64,000 nucleotides of DNA from Kibdelosporangium aridum (GTDB taxonomy: Bacteria; Actinomycetota; Actinomycetes; Mycobacteriales; Pseudonocardiaceae): contig NZ_FWXV01000001.1 in the NCBI RefSeq assembly GCF_900176515.1, positions 1,832,699-1,896,698 of the forward strand. Direction: 5' to 3'. This document shows, piece after piece, positions 1 to 10,222 of this stretch. Each line of letters opens with the position of its first letter. Position 1 is the first letter of the stretch. The notes under the pieces are model-generated. The model was given only the letters and a program-made list of their open reading frames with translations, did not search any database and was not told where the DNA came from. Both the position numbers and the translations under genes were made by a program.

Positions 1-116
1 GCGCGCCTCCACTGTGACTTGGGGCGCGCCTTCGCTGTTGGTTAGGGCGCGCCTTTTTCGTGGCTTGGGCGCGCCTTCACTTGGGCTTGGGCGCCTTCGC
101 TTTTGGTTTAAGCGCC
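1..116. repeat. Degenerate tandem repeat built on GGCGCGCC palindromes
   Basis: Units of about 21-23 bases repeat head to tail. GGCGCGCC lies at 23-30, 46-53 and 68-75, a cut copy (gcgcgcc) at 1-7, and shortened cores at 90-95 (GGCGCC) and 111-116 (agcgcc). Spacers are related T/G-rich tracts such as ttcgctgttggttag and ttcgcttttggttta. The array directly follows the stop codon of the small minus-strand ORF, so it may act as a multi-hairpin transcription terminator on that strand. The array probably continues beyond the window edge. Confidence 0.75.
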
Positions 117-127
117 GTTGCCGGGAC

Positions 128-295
128 TCACCGCAGTTGGCGTTGAGCGGCCTGCACGCTGTCGGCGGGGTTGGTGTTGAACGCGATCGCCGCTTGCGGC
201 GCATGGCGGTGGGCCAGGTTGACGACCTGCTCGAGCAGTTCCACCAGGTCGTCGGTCTTGCGGATCCCGCCACCGATCAGGAGCACGCTGGGCAT
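128..295 (-). CDS. Small hypothetical protein (55 aa)
   Basis: This short ORF reads MPSVLLIGGGIRKTDD at its N-terminus and then a helical, Leu/Val-rich stretch (LVELLEQVVNLAHRHAP). Third-position GC is high, as in real genes here. Upstream, TACGTT sits 7 bases before the ATG, which would suit a leaderless mRNA, although no good -35 box was seen. It runs divergently from the MFS gene and ends just before the GGCGCGCC repeat. I do not recognise a family. It could be a complete small protein or the remnant of a longer one. Confidence 0.45.
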   Translation of the reverse strand: MPSVLLIGGGIRKTDDLVELLEQVVNLAHRHAPQAAIAFNTNPADSVQAAQRQLR

Positions 296-345
296 GAGAT
301 CAAACGTACTGTCGCCGCGCCCCGCGGGTACGGCAAGCTGGCCGG

Positions 346-1539
346 GTGATCAAGCGGCGGGGAATCACGATTGTGCTGATCGTGCTGTGTCAGAGTTCGC
401 AGGCGCTGGTCACCGGGGGTATCGCGCTGTTTCTGCCGTTGATCCGCGATGATCTTTCCCTGACGTTCGCCCAAGGGGGCACCCTCGCTGCGGCGTCCAC
501 GTTCACTTACGCGCTGATGCAGGTGCCGGTGGGGGTGCTGGCCGACCGGATCGACACCAAGAAGATGTTCCTGACCGGCCTGCTTGGCGTGAACATCCTC
601 GCTTGCGGGTTCGCGCTGATCGACTCCTACGGCTGGCTGGTGGCCAACCAGGCGGTGTCCGGGGTGCTGCGTTCGATGGCGTTCGCGCCGGGCCTGATCC
701 TGATCAGCCGCCAGTTCTCCTCGACCAAGCAGGCCACCGCGATGGGCCTGTACGTGGCGGGCGGGTTTTCCTCCAGCATCGTGCTCAACCTCGTCGGGCC
801 GCTGCTGGTCGGGCCGTTGGGGTGGCAGGGGGTGTTCCTGGTGTGCGCGGGTTTGGGTGTGGTCACGCTGATCGCGTACTGGCTGGTCGGCAACAACGGC
901 GCCGACACCGAGAAGCGTCGGCAGCCGCCCCTCAGGGAGTTGCCGAAACTGCTCAAGCACCCGGTGGTCGCGGTGACCTCGGTGATCCAGTTCGTGCGGC
1001 TGGCCGCCACCCACGGGGTGATCACGTGGCTGCCCAGCTTTGTCGTGGTGGAGAAGGGCTATTCGATTCAGACCGCCGGGTTGCTGGTCGCGTTGGGCGC
1101 CGCGCTCACCGCACCGTCGAACATCATGGGCGGGTACGTCGCGGACAAAACCGGCAAGCCCTTAGCCGTGGTCGGGGTGTCGTTGACGGTCGTCGCCGGC
1201 TCGCTGGTCGGGCTGGTGCTGGCCGACTCGCTGCCGGTGATCATCGCCGTGGTCGCGGTCAACTCGATCGTCATCCAGCTCTACTTCGGGCCCCTGTTCT
1301 CCATCCCGATCCAGTACCTCGGCCGCTCGGTGGCCGGGGCGATCAGCGGGTTCGGCAACTTCTGGGCCAACCTCGGCGGGTTCACCGCGGTGTGGGCGCT
1401 GGGCGCGCTCAAGGACGCCACCGGCGGGTTCGACGCCGGTTTCCTGCTGCTGACCGGGTTGTGCGTGATCGGCATCGGCGCGGTGCTGGTGCTCAAGCGC
1501 ATGCCGGTTCAGGCGCTGGAGAGCACGCCGAGCAAGTGA
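346..1539 (+). CDS. MFS transporter
   Basis: This is a 397-residue integral membrane protein of the major facilitator superfamily, about the normal size for a 12-helix member. Hydrophobic segments alternate with short loops, and the conserved cytoplasmic loop after helix 2 is visible as GVLADRIDTKK. It starts at GTG 346 with only a weak ribosome-binding site. Its 3' end overlaps the convergent aldolase gene by 31 bases (1509-1539). Position next to the amino-sugar locus makes sugar or sugar-phosphate transport possible, but the substrate cannot be read from the sequence. Confidence 0.85.
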   Translation: MIKRRGITIVLIVLCQSSQALVTGGIALFLPLIRDDLSLTFAQGGTLAAASTFTYALMQVPVGVLADRIDTKKMFLTGLLGVNILACGFALIDSYGWLVANQAVSGVLRSMAFAPGLILISRQFSSTKQATAMGLYVAGGFSSSIVLNLVGPLLVGPLGWQGVFLVCAGLGVVTLIAYWLVGNNGADTEKRRQPPLRELPKLLKHPVVAVTSVIQFVRLAATHGVITWLPSFVVVEKGYSIQTAGLLVALGAALTAPSNIMGGYVADKTGKPLAVVGVSLTVVAGSLVGLVLADSLPVIIAVVAVNSIVIQLYFGPLFSIPIQYLGRSVAGAISGFGNFWANLGGFTAVWALGALKDATGGFDAGFLLLTGLCVIGIGAVLVLKRMPVQALESTPSK

Positions 1540-2336
1540 GCCACGGTGTGCGCGATCGCCTCCCGCGCGGGCGCCAGGTACTTACGCGGGTCACTGATGC
1601 GCAGGTCGGCGGCCTGAATGGTCTGGGTGAACGCCACGTTCAACGCCGTCCCGATGTTGATCTTCACCATGCCGTGCCGCACCGCGTCCCGCAGCTGATC
1701 GTCCGGCACGCCCGACGAGCCGTGCAGCACCAGCGGAACCGGCACGCACGAACGGATCCGCGAGATCAGCTCCAGATCCAGCGACGCGGTCTGGGTGGTC
1801 ATCGCGTGCGAGCTGCCGACCGCGACGGCCAGCGCGTCCACGCCGGTCTCGGCCACGAACCGCGCCGCGTCCTTCGGATCGGTCCGCACACCGGGCGCGT
1901 GTGCACCGTCCTTTCCTCCCACCTCGCCCAGCTCGGCCTCGACCCACAGGCCCGAGCGGTGCGCCCATCGCGCGGCCTCCCGCGTGGCCTGCACGTTCTG
2001 CGCGTACGGCAGCTTCGAGGCGTCCACCATGACCGAGGCGAACCCGGCGTCCGCGGCCTGCCGCAGCAGCACCTCGTCCTCGACGTGATCCAGGTGCAGC
2101 GCGACCGGCACCGAGGACTCCGCGGCCACCGCCGCCGCGGCCCGGGCGATCGGCAGCAGATGCCCGCCGTGGAACTTCACGCAGTTCTGGCTCACCTGCA
2201 GCACCACCGGCTGGCCCACGGTCTCCGCGCCGGTGACGACGCCTTCCGCGTGCTCCAGCGTGATCACGTTGAACGCGCCGACTCCCGTGCCGCCCTGCAC
2301 CGCCTGTTCGATGATCGCCGACGTCGGTACCAGCAT
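1509..2336 (-). CDS. Class II fructose/tagatose-bisphosphate aldolase
   Basis: This 275-residue (beta/alpha)8 zinc aldolase cleaves a ketose-1,6-bisphosphate to dihydroxyacetone phosphate and glyceraldehyde-3-phosphate. The class II landmarks are present: ALHLDH, AELGEVGG, LVLHGSSG and KINIGTAL, which carry the zinc ligands and phosphate contacts. The length matches the GatY/KbaY group better than the longer FbaA type. The ATG overlaps the stop of the upstream kinase by one base (TGATG), so the two are translationally coupled. The context (SIS isomerase, ROK and PfkB kinases, DeoR regulator) favours tagatose-1,6-bisphosphate from galactosamine, although fructose-1,6-bisphosphate is also possible. 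Confidence 0.85.
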   Translation of the reverse strand: MLVPTSAIIEQAVQGGTGVGAFNVITLEHAEGVVTGAETVGQPVVLQVSQNCVKFHGGHLLPIARAAAAVAAESSVPVALHLDHVEDEVLLRQAADAGFASVMVDASKLPYAQNVQATREAARWAHRSGLWVEAELGEVGGKDGAHAPGVRTDPKDAARFVAETGVDALAVAVGSSHAMTTQTASLDLELISRIRSCVPVPLVLHGSSGVPDDQLRDAVRHGMVKINIGTALNVAFTQTIQAADLRISDPRKYLAPAREAIAHTVAHLLGVLSSA

Positions 2337-3196
2337 CAGCCCTCCTCCACGGTCACCACACCAGCGAAATCCCGGTACGCCGCCGCGTCATAGCCGCCGG
2401 CGACCGGGCTGAGTACCGCTGCGGCCGACAACGCCACCGCGTCGGCCAGTACCACTGGCCAGTCACGGCCCTGTGCCAGGCCGCGCGCCACGGCGGCGGT
2501 GAACGCGTCACCCGCACCCGTGGGGTTACCCGCCAGCGCACCCGGCGGCCGTGCTCGCCACACCCCGTCCGGCGTGGCCAGCACCGCGCCGTGCGCGCCC
2601 AGCGTCGCGGCGACGGGAACGCCGAGCGTGAGACAGTCGGCCGGGAGGTCAGGTTTTCGGCCAAGCAGCCTGGCCAGCTCGTCGACATTGGGTTTCACCA
2701 GGGCGGGGCCGGCCGCGATGCCGTGCCGCAGTGGCTCGCCGTCGGTGTCCAGCACCACCGGCGCCGGCGAGCGTTCGATCAGCCGCGCGTACGCGTCGTC
2801 CGGCAACCCCGGGGGCAGGCTCCCGGACAACACCACCACCCGTGCCCCGGCCGCGAGCCGGTCGAACTCGCCCAGCAGCGCGTCCCACTCCCCTGGACTG
2901 ATCAGCGGGCCAGGCTCGTTGAACAACGTCGCCTCGCCGCCGGACACGACCGTCACCGTGCGGCGGCTTTCCGCGGCGATCGGCACGAACCCCGGCAGCC
3001 GCGCACCCAGCTCCGGGCCCGCGAACCCGGTCGCGGTCACCGGCTCACCCAGCTGCTCGAGCACCGCGGCGACGTTCACGCCCTTACCGCCCGGCCGTAC
3101 CCGCACGTCCTGCACACGATGCGTCGCGCCTGGCCGCAGACCGTCCACCTGGTAGGTCACGTCCAGCGCGGCGTTGAGCGTGATGGTCAGGATCAC
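2336..3196 (-). CDS. PfkB-family hexose-phosphate kinase (1-phosphofructokinase/tagatose-6-phosphate kinase type)
   Basis: This 286-residue ribokinase-superfamily enzyme would phosphorylate fructose-1-phosphate or tagatose-6-phosphate to the bisphosphate used by the next enzyme. It opens with ILTITLNAALDVTY, typical of the FruK/LacC group, and carries the PfkB signatures GGKGVNVAAVLEQLG near residue 37 and NPTGAGDAFTAA near residue 235, whose Asp is the catalytic base. The GTG start at 3196 overlaps the preceding ROK stop as GTGA; longer upstream starts would run deep into that gene. The AgaS context argues for tagatose-6-phosphate, but this is inference. Confidence 0.85.
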   Translation of the reverse strand: MILTITLNAALDVTYQVDGLRPGATHRVQDVRVRPGGKGVNVAAVLEQLGEPVTATGFAGPELGARLPGFVPIAAESRRTVTVVSGGEATLFNEPGPLISPGEWDALLGEFDRLAAGARVVVLSGSLPPGLPDDAYARLIERSPAPVVLDTDGEPLRHGIAAGPALVKPNVDELARLLGRKPDLPADCLTLGVPVAATLGAHGAVLATPDGVWRARPPGALAGNPTGAGDAFTAAVARGLAQGRDWPVVLADAVALSAAAVLSPVAGGYDAAAYRDFAGVVTVEEG

Positions 3197-4068
3197 GACA
3201 CCAGCCCCCACGCGCAGATCGCCGCACCCAACCGTCCCGCCGAGGACCCCAGCTGTGCGCGCACCACGCGCGGCGGCACCCGCCAGGTCACGCGCGCGCA
3301 CAACTCGGCGCGCACCGGCGCCAGCAGCGTCTCGCCCGCTTCGGCCAACCCGCCACCGAGCACGATCAGCGCCGGATCCAGCAGCATCGTGTACGTCGTG
3401 AGCGCGAACCCCAACGCGCGCACCGCGTCGCCGAACACCTGTGCCGCGCGCGGATCATCCGCAGCGCGCGCCACCACATCGGCCGCGCTCAACCCCGGGT
3501 CGCCGTAGCGGCGCACGAGCGCCGCGGCCGAGGCGTAGGTCTCCAGGCACCCGCGCTGCCCGCACGCACATAACTCCTCGCCGATCGGCACCGGCGCGTG
3601 CCCGATCTCCCCGGCCATCCCGTCCGCGCCGCGATACGGCCGCCCACCGGCGAACACCGTGCCCGCGATACCGGTCCCGATCGGTAGGAACAGGAAGTCA
3701 TCGACCCCGCGTGCCGCACCGAACTCGTGCTCGGCCACCCCGCCCGCTCGCACGTCGTGCGTCAAGGCCACCGGCACTGCCAGCCGATCGGTGGCGATGT
3801 CCCGCAACGGCAGGTCACGCCACCCGAGATTGCTCGAATACCGCGCGACGCCCCGGGCCTCGTCCACGATCCCGGGCACCGCGAGCCCCACCGCCGCAGG
3901 AGATCCCGCGCTGGCCACCAGGTCCGCGGCGAACGCCAGGATCCCCTCGACGGTGTCGGGCTGGCGCAGGGTCGGCCGCTGCTCGACAGCCCTGGCGGTG
4001 CCGTCGCGATCAACGACCGCGCCCTTCATCAGCGTCCCGCCGACATCCAGCGCGACGACGCTGTTCAC
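3193..4068 (-). CDS. ROK-family sugar kinase
   Basis: This 291-residue ROK protein has the N-terminal phosphate loop LDVGGTLMKG and no DNA-binding domain, so it is an enzyme rather than a NagC-type repressor. The zinc-binding signature CACGQRGCLETYAS is intact, as are the IGTGI and GEIGHAP motifs around the sugar site. Members phosphorylate glucose, GlcNAc, ManNAc or related hexosamines with ATP. Four-base overlaps with the SIS gene upstream and the PfkB gene downstream place it in one operon. The likely role here is 6-phosphorylation of an incoming amino sugar; the exact sugar is inferred. Confidence 0.85.
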   Translation of the reverse strand: MNSVVALDVGGTLMKGAVVDRDGTARAVEQRPTLRQPDTVEGILAFAADLVASAGSPAAVGLAVPGIVDEARGVARYSSNLGWRDLPLRDIATDRLAVPVALTHDVRAGGVAEHEFGAARGVDDFLFLPIGTGIAGTVFAGGRPYRGADGMAGEIGHAPVPIGEELCACGQRGCLETYASAAALVRRYGDPGLSAADVVARAADDPRAAQVFGDAVRALGFALTTYTMLLDPALIVLGGGLAEAGETLLAPVRAELCARVTWRVPPRVVRAQLGSSAGRLGAAICAWGLVS

Positions 4069-4943
4069 GTCAGGATGACTGACCGGGTCAGATGCCGCGG
4101 CGCGTCCACATCCAGCCCGCGCCGGTCAGCCAGGCTCACCGCCATCCGCTGCGCCCGCACCAGCTCGGCCAGCGGATCCAGCAACGACACCTCCACATGC
4201 GCACCCGTCGCACGCACCTCGTCCAGCAGGCCGTGCGGCGCGTCGCCGAACACCCACACCAGCGAGGCGATGTCGGCGACCGCGATCGGCCCGTGCCGGT
4301 ACTCCATGCCCGAATACGACTCCGCCCACGCCTGCGCGGCCTCACGGATCTTCAACGCCGCCTCGTTGGCCAGCCCGACCGTCCACCCGGCGCCGAGGAA
4401 CGTGAACTGGCGGAACCCGTCGAAGTCCTCCGGCAGCGGCATGCCCAACGCTCGCTCCGCCTGACCGGGCAGCCGCGACACGTCCTCGCCCAGGTGTGCG
4501 CGAAGCAGCGTGAGCAATGTCGTGGGGAATCGTGTTTGCACAACCGACTGCTCATCGGCGAACCCCAGCGTGAGCACATCGTCGGTCAGATCCCGCACCG
4601 GGCTCGCGCCCACCGCGGTGATCGCGGTCGTCCGCGACACCCGGCCGATCTGCGACAACGCGCGCAGGATCTCGGTGGTGGTGCCCGAGCGGGAGATCGC
4701 CACGACCCGGTCGTAGCGGCGCGACAGCGGGAACTCCGAAGCGGTGAACGCGTCGGTTTCGCCCTGGCCGGAGCGTTCCCGCAGCACCGCGTAGGACTGC
4801 GCGACGAACCACGACGTGCCGCACCCGATCACCGCCACCCGCTCACCCGGCTCGGGCAACCCGGCCGGTTTGGCCGCGGCCACCTCGATGGCCGTGCGCC
4901 AGCACGCGGGCTGGCTGGCGATCTCCTCCGACGCGTGACTCAT
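4065..4943 (-). CDS. agaS: SIS-domain sugar-phosphate isomerase/deaminase, AgaS-like
   Basis: This 292-residue protein has two SIS sugar-isomerase domains without the glutaminase domain of GlmS. The phosphosugar loops are visible as VIGCGTSW near residue 38 and AISRSGTTTEIL near residue 82. AgaS converts galactosamine-6-phosphate to tagatose-6-phosphate and ammonia. It is the first gene of the operon, transcribed away from the DeoR regulator. The order isomerase, kinase, kinase, aldolase makes the AgaS reading more attractive than a frlB-type deglycase. The symbol is assigned from context plus domain type. Confidence 0.75.
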   Translation of the reverse strand: MSHASEEIASQPACWRTAIEVAAAKPAGLPEPGERVAVIGCGTSWFVAQSYAVLRERSGQGETDAFTASEFPLSRRYDRVVAISRSGTTTEILRALSQIGRVSRTTAITAVGASPVRDLTDDVLTLGFADEQSVVQTRFPTTLLTLLRAHLGEDVSRLPGQAERALGMPLPEDFDGFRQFTFLGAGWTVGLANEAALKIREAAQAWAESYSGMEYRHGPIAVADIASLVWVFGDAPHGLLDEVRATGAHVEVSLLDPLAELVRAQRMAVSLADRRGLDVDAPRHLTRSVILT

Positions 4944-5101
4944 AGGACCTCGACTACTCGCACGAAGTGAACGGTACTGAGCAATTCTGCTTCATACTAG
5001 GTCAGAGCATGCACTTTCACGCAACACTGGGCGTGGTTGTTGGCGTTGACGCCCGTTTACTGTGACGATCTGCACCGATTCCGCACCAGAAGGGGGCAAC
5101 G
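4944..5101. promoter_or_regulatory. Divergent promoter region of the amino-sugar operon and its DeoR regulator
   Basis: The 158 bases between the two divergent genes are less GC-rich than the flanks. On the minus strand TAGTAT (4994-4999) is a credible -10 box for the operon. On the plus strand TTGACG (5046-5051) could be a -35 box for the regulator, whose ribosome-binding site gaaggggg lies just before ATG 5102. I could not pick out a clear DeoR operator repeat. DeoR proteins usually bind such shared regions and release on a sugar phosphate. Confidence 0.45.
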
Positions 5102-5887
5102 ATGGCGTCGCACGAGCGATGGAACGCCTTGCTGGAGATCATCGCTCGCGACGGGCGCCTGGATGTCGAGACCGCCGCGCAGGAACTGGACGTGTCCACC
5201 GCGACCATCCGCCGCGACCTCGACCGCCTGGCCCAGCAGCAGATGGTCACCCGCACCCGTGGCGGCGCGACCGCCAACAACGTCTCCTACGACCTGCCGC
5301 TGCGCTACAAAACCGCACGCCACGCCACCGAGAAGGACCGCATCGCCCGCGCCGCCTCCGCGCTCATCCGCCCCGGCGGCGTCGTCGGCCTCAATGGCGG
5401 GACCACCACCACCGAAGTCGCCCGCGCCCTGGCCACCCGCGCAGACCTGCTCGCAGCAGGCGGCGAAGCGGCACTCACAGTCGTGACCAACGCACTGAAC
5501 ATCGCCAACGAACTGACCGTGCGCCAGCACGTCAAGATCGTGGTCACCGGCGGCGTGGTGCGGCCCCAGTCCTACGAGCTCACCGGCCCGCTGGGCACCC
5601 TGGTGCTCGAACAGCTCACCCTCGATCACCTGTTCCTCGGCGTCGACGCCATCAGCGCCACCGAGGGCGCGACCGCGTACAACGAAGGCGAAGCCAGCAT
5701 CAACCAGCTGATGGTCGCCCGCGCCCGGCAGGTCATCGTGGTCGCCGACTCCTCCAAACTCGCCCGCCACGCCTTCGCCCGCATCTGCGAGATCCGCCAG
5801 GTCGACGTGCTCATCACCGACTCCGGAGCCGACCCCGCCGCGGTGGCCGCGTTCACCGACGCCGGCGTCCAGGTCATCCGCGCCTGA
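5102..5887 (+). CDS. DeoR/GlpR-family transcriptional regulator
   Basis: This 261-residue repressor has the DeoR-type N-terminal winged helix (DVSTATIRRDLDRLAQQ, then TRTRGGA) and the C-terminal DeoR sensor domain with GLNGGTTTTEVA, which binds a sugar phosphate. ATG 5102 follows a strong gaaggggg ribosome-binding site. It is divergent from the isomerase-kinase-aldolase operon and probably represses it until the pathway intermediate accumulates, like AgaR or GatR. Its stop overlaps the following hydrolase start by one base (TGATG), so the two are coupled. Confidence 0.9.
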   Translation: MASHERWNALLEIIARDGRLDVETAAQELDVSTATIRRDLDRLAQQQMVTRTRGGATANNVSYDLPLRYKTARHATEKDRIARAASALIRPGGVVGLNGGTTTTEVARALATRADLLAAGGEAALTVVTNALNIANELTVRQHVKIVVTGGVVRPQSYELTGPLGTLVLEQLTLDHLFLGVDAISATEGATAYNEGEASINQLMVARARQVIVVADSSKLARHAFARICEIRQVDVLITDSGADPAAVAAFTDAGVQVIRA

Positions 5888-6690
5888 TGCTGCGTGCCAG
5901 GCTGGTCCGTGTGCTGATCGCGATCGTCATCGTGATTGTGCTGCTGCTCGGGCTGATCTGGCTGTTCCAACGCACACTGATCTACCTGCCCGACAGCAGC
6001 GCCGTCCCACCCGCCGCGGACGTCCTGCCCGGCGCGGCCGACGTCGAACTGCGCACCAGCGACGGCCTGTCCCTCGGCGCCTGGCTCATCCCACCCACAC
6101 AACCCGGGCCCTACGCCGTCGTGCTCGTCGCCCCCGGCAACGCCGGAAACCGCGCCAACCGCGCACCCTTGGCCGCCGCGCTCGCCGCACGCGGCATGGC
6201 CGTACTGCTGGTGGACTACCGCGGATACGGCGGCAACCCGGGCAGCCCGAGCGAGGAGGGACTAGGCCACGACATCCGCGCGGCGCACCGATTCCTCACC
6301 GAAGAGCTGCAAGTCCCGCCCACGCAACTGGTCTACTACGGCGAAAGCCTCGGCTCGGCCGTCGTCACCGACCTCGCCGCCGAACACCCACCCGCCGCAC
6401 TCGTGCTGCGCTCACCGTTCACCGACCTGGCGGCCGCGGGCAGCGAGCACTACCCGTTCCTGCCCGTACGGCTGCTGCTGCGCGACCGATTCCCCGTCGC
6501 CGAGACCATTCCGCGCGTCAAAGCCCCCATCACGGTCGTACTCGGCGCACAGGACAGCATCATCCCGCCCGAACAGAGCCGCGACGTCGCCCGCGCGGGC
6601 AACGCCACCCTCATCGAGATCCCCGGCGCCGACCACAACGACCGCGTCCTGCTCGACGGCCCGCAGCTGATCGACGCCATCCACCTCTAG
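5887..6690 (+). CDS. Membrane-anchored alpha/beta hydrolase
   Basis: This 267-residue protein begins with a hydrophobic helix (residues about 8-26, VLIAIVIVIVLLLGLIW) that should anchor it in the membrane, followed by an alpha/beta-hydrolase domain of the BEM46/ABHD13 type. The nucleophile elbow is GESLGS, the acid is in GAQDSIIP and the His in GADHNDR, so the triad is complete. It starts at ATG 5887, overlapping the DeoR stop by one base. The substrate is unknown. It may be co-transcribed with the regulator but has no obvious amino-sugar role. Confidence 0.8.
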   Translation: MLRARLVRVLIAIVIVIVLLLGLIWLFQRTLIYLPDSSAVPPAADVLPGAADVELRTSDGLSLGAWLIPPTQPGPYAVVLVAPGNAGNRANRAPLAAALAARGMAVLLVDYRGYGGNPGSPSEEGLGHDIRAAHRFLTEELQVPPTQLVYYGESLGSAVVTDLAAEHPPAALVLRSPFTDLAAAGSEHYPFLPVRLLLRDRFPVAETIPRVKAPITVVLGAQDSIIPPEQSRDVARAGNATLIEIPGADHNDRVLLDGPQLIDAIHL

Positions 6691-7073
6691 AGCGCGGCGA
6701 ACAGGTCCACGCCGTTGCCGTCCGGATCCAGCACCACCGCGTAGCGCTGACCCCAGAACGCGTCCCACGGCTCCTTCTCACCGTGATACCCCGCGCCGAC
6801 CAGCTCGGCGTACACCTTGTCCACTCCGGCCGGGCTCTCGGCCAGAAACGCCAGCGACATCCCGTCACTGCCGCGGCGCTGCCACTCCGGGTCGAACGAG
6901 CGGATCGTCTCCTCGGTGTCCCACAACAGCCGCATCCCGCCCGGCAACGCCACCTCCACGTGCGGCTCAGTGTCCGCCGACGCCGGGATGTCCAGACCCA
7001 GCAGCCGGTAGAACGCCAGGGAACGGCCCATGTCCGCGACCACGATCGAGATCGCATTCAATGCAACAGTCAT
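6687..7073 (-). CDS. VOC-family (glyoxalase/bleomycin-resistance fold) protein
   Basis: This 128-residue single VOC domain is the usual length for the family. The two beta-alpha-beta-beta-beta modules begin at ALNAISIVVADM and MSLAFLAESPAGVDK, and the protein ends with the typical VLDPDGNGVDLFAAL. ATG 7073 gives the canonical N-terminus. It converges on the hydrolase, with the two stop codons sharing the palindrome CTAG (6687-6690). VOC proteins are metal-dependent lyases, dioxygenases or drug-binding proteins; the substrate cannot be assigned. Confidence 0.8.
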   Translation of the reverse strand: MTVALNAISIVVADMGRSLAFYRLLGLDIPASADTEPHVEVALPGGMRLLWDTEETIRSFDPEWQRRGSDGMSLAFLAESPAGVDKVYAELVGAGYHGEKEPWDAFWGQRYAVVLDPDGNGVDLFAAL

Positions 7074-7123
7074 GGGCCGAACCCTAGAAGCGCCCACCGA
7101 CACCGGTCTTGAACGAAACGGAC

Positions 7124-8920
<1,797 letters not shown>

Positions 8921-8936
8921 GAATAGCCAGGTCCTT

Positions 8937-9197
8937 TCAGCCGTACACAATCCGCCGCAGCTGACGCTCGGACAACTCCGGAGCCGCGACCCGCCGCTCG
9001 GCCAGCTCGGCCGCGATCACCGGCCAGATGCTCGCGTTGCCGTAGTGCCGCCGCCGCAACTCCGCATGCCTGCGGCGCACGAACTGCTCGGTCGTCTCCC
9101 CGAAGTACGCGACCACATCCGCGATCAGCCGCGCCGCTGTCTCCGGAGCCAGCCCGGTCGACGCGACCACGTGCCGCACCAGCTCCGTCTGCGTCAT
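8937..9197 (-). CDS. Small conserved hypothetical protein upstream of glmS (86 aa)
   Basis: This small basic, helical protein has an N-terminal VRHVVASTGLAPETAARL segment and a C-terminal ERQLRRIVYG-type motif (ELSERQLRRIVYG) that I associate with conserved actinobacterial small proteins of unknown function. ATG 9197 was chosen over a longer start. It ends 16 bases before glmS on the same strand, so it is probably the first gene of a glmS operon. No enzymatic motif is visible. A regulatory or scaffold role near GlmS is only a guess. Confidence 0.65.
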   Translation of the reverse strand: MTQTELVRHVVASTGLAPETAARLIADVVAYFGETTEQFVRRRHAELRRRHYGNASIWPVIAAELAERRVAAPELSERQLRRIVYG

Positions 9198-9470
9198 GGC
9201 GTCCGAGCCTGGCACCACCCACCCCCAAACTCAACTTCCATGCCCGAAATCGGGCACAGCTGCGAGGTTACTCACGAGGAGTCTTAGGAGTGTGCAGCCA
9301 GCCCTTTACACATGGCACACCAGAGCAAGCACGTCGCCGATCCCGATCTTTTGCCGACTGTCGAGATACTTCCGCAGGTCAACCGCACGACCTGGGCACA
9401 CGGTCTGGATCGGGTGAACTTCACCTTGCGTGCTGGATGTGGATCGAGCGGGTGAGGACCATCAAAGAGC
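9198..9470. promoter_or_regulatory. Divergent intergenic region with a 16-base palindrome
   Basis: This region separates the glmS operon from the methyltransferase-lyase operon. It contains a perfect inverted repeat, TGCCCGA-AA-TCGGGCA, at 9241-9256, only 44 bases before the first minus-strand start, so it may be an operator or a hairpin in that 5' region. The rest (9257-9470) shows no convincing gene or promoter. Confidence 0.4.
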
Positions 9471-10222
9471 ATGGACAGGCAGACCGACAATGATGTCAGC
9501 GACGTCAGCAACCTGCTCTACCGCCACCCCGAGCTCTACGAAGTGGTCTACGACGGCGCCAACCACGCCGTCGCCCGGCTCGCCGAGACCATCCTGCACG
9601 ACCACCTCGGCCGCCAGCCCGAGAGCCTGCTCGACATCGGCTGCGGCACCGGCAGAGACCTCGAATACCTCGCCAAGCACATCACCGACGTCGTCGGCGT
9701 CGACCACCAGCAGGCCATGATCGACTACGCCCGCCGTCGCCGCCCGGAGATCGAGTTCCGTGTCGAGGACATGCGTACCCTGCGGCTCGGGCGCACGTTC
9801 GAGGCGATCACCTGCTTCGGCTACGCACTGGCCAACGTCCACGCCAACCGCGACATCGACAAGGTCATGGCCACCTACGCCGCGCACAGCCACCCCGGCA
9901 CCGTGCTCATCCTCGAGATGATCGACCCGCTGCGCACCGACAAACTCCCGCGCGGCTTCCACATCGACATCCCCGACCTGCGCGCCGACGCCATCGCCGA
10001 GTACCGCCACCACCCCGCCCAGCAACTGCTGGAACGCCAGCGCACCTGGCGCCGCGCCCAGGGCCTCGTGCACGACCACGTCAACTACCGGCTGCTGTAC
10101 CCCAAAGAGCTCGAGTACTACCTGGACAACCACCACTTCGAAATCCTCGGCGCCTACGAACTGCCCGAGAAACTCAACGCCGCCAGCGCGTTCGTCGCCG
10201 CCCGCTACCGAGGAGAGCAACC

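Noticed and set aside
1..116. CRISPR array
   Set aside because: Units are only about 22 bases with no constant repeat/variable spacer pattern, and no cas genes are nearby.
603..2393. Long plus-strand open frame of about 596 codons
   Set aside because: It runs out of frame through the MFS gene and antisense to the aldolase; its Arg/Gly/Ala-rich translation has no domain and is a high-GC shadow.
9400..9420. CGGTCTGGATCG as a DasR box near glmS
   Set aside because: Several mismatches to the dre pattern and far from either start codon.
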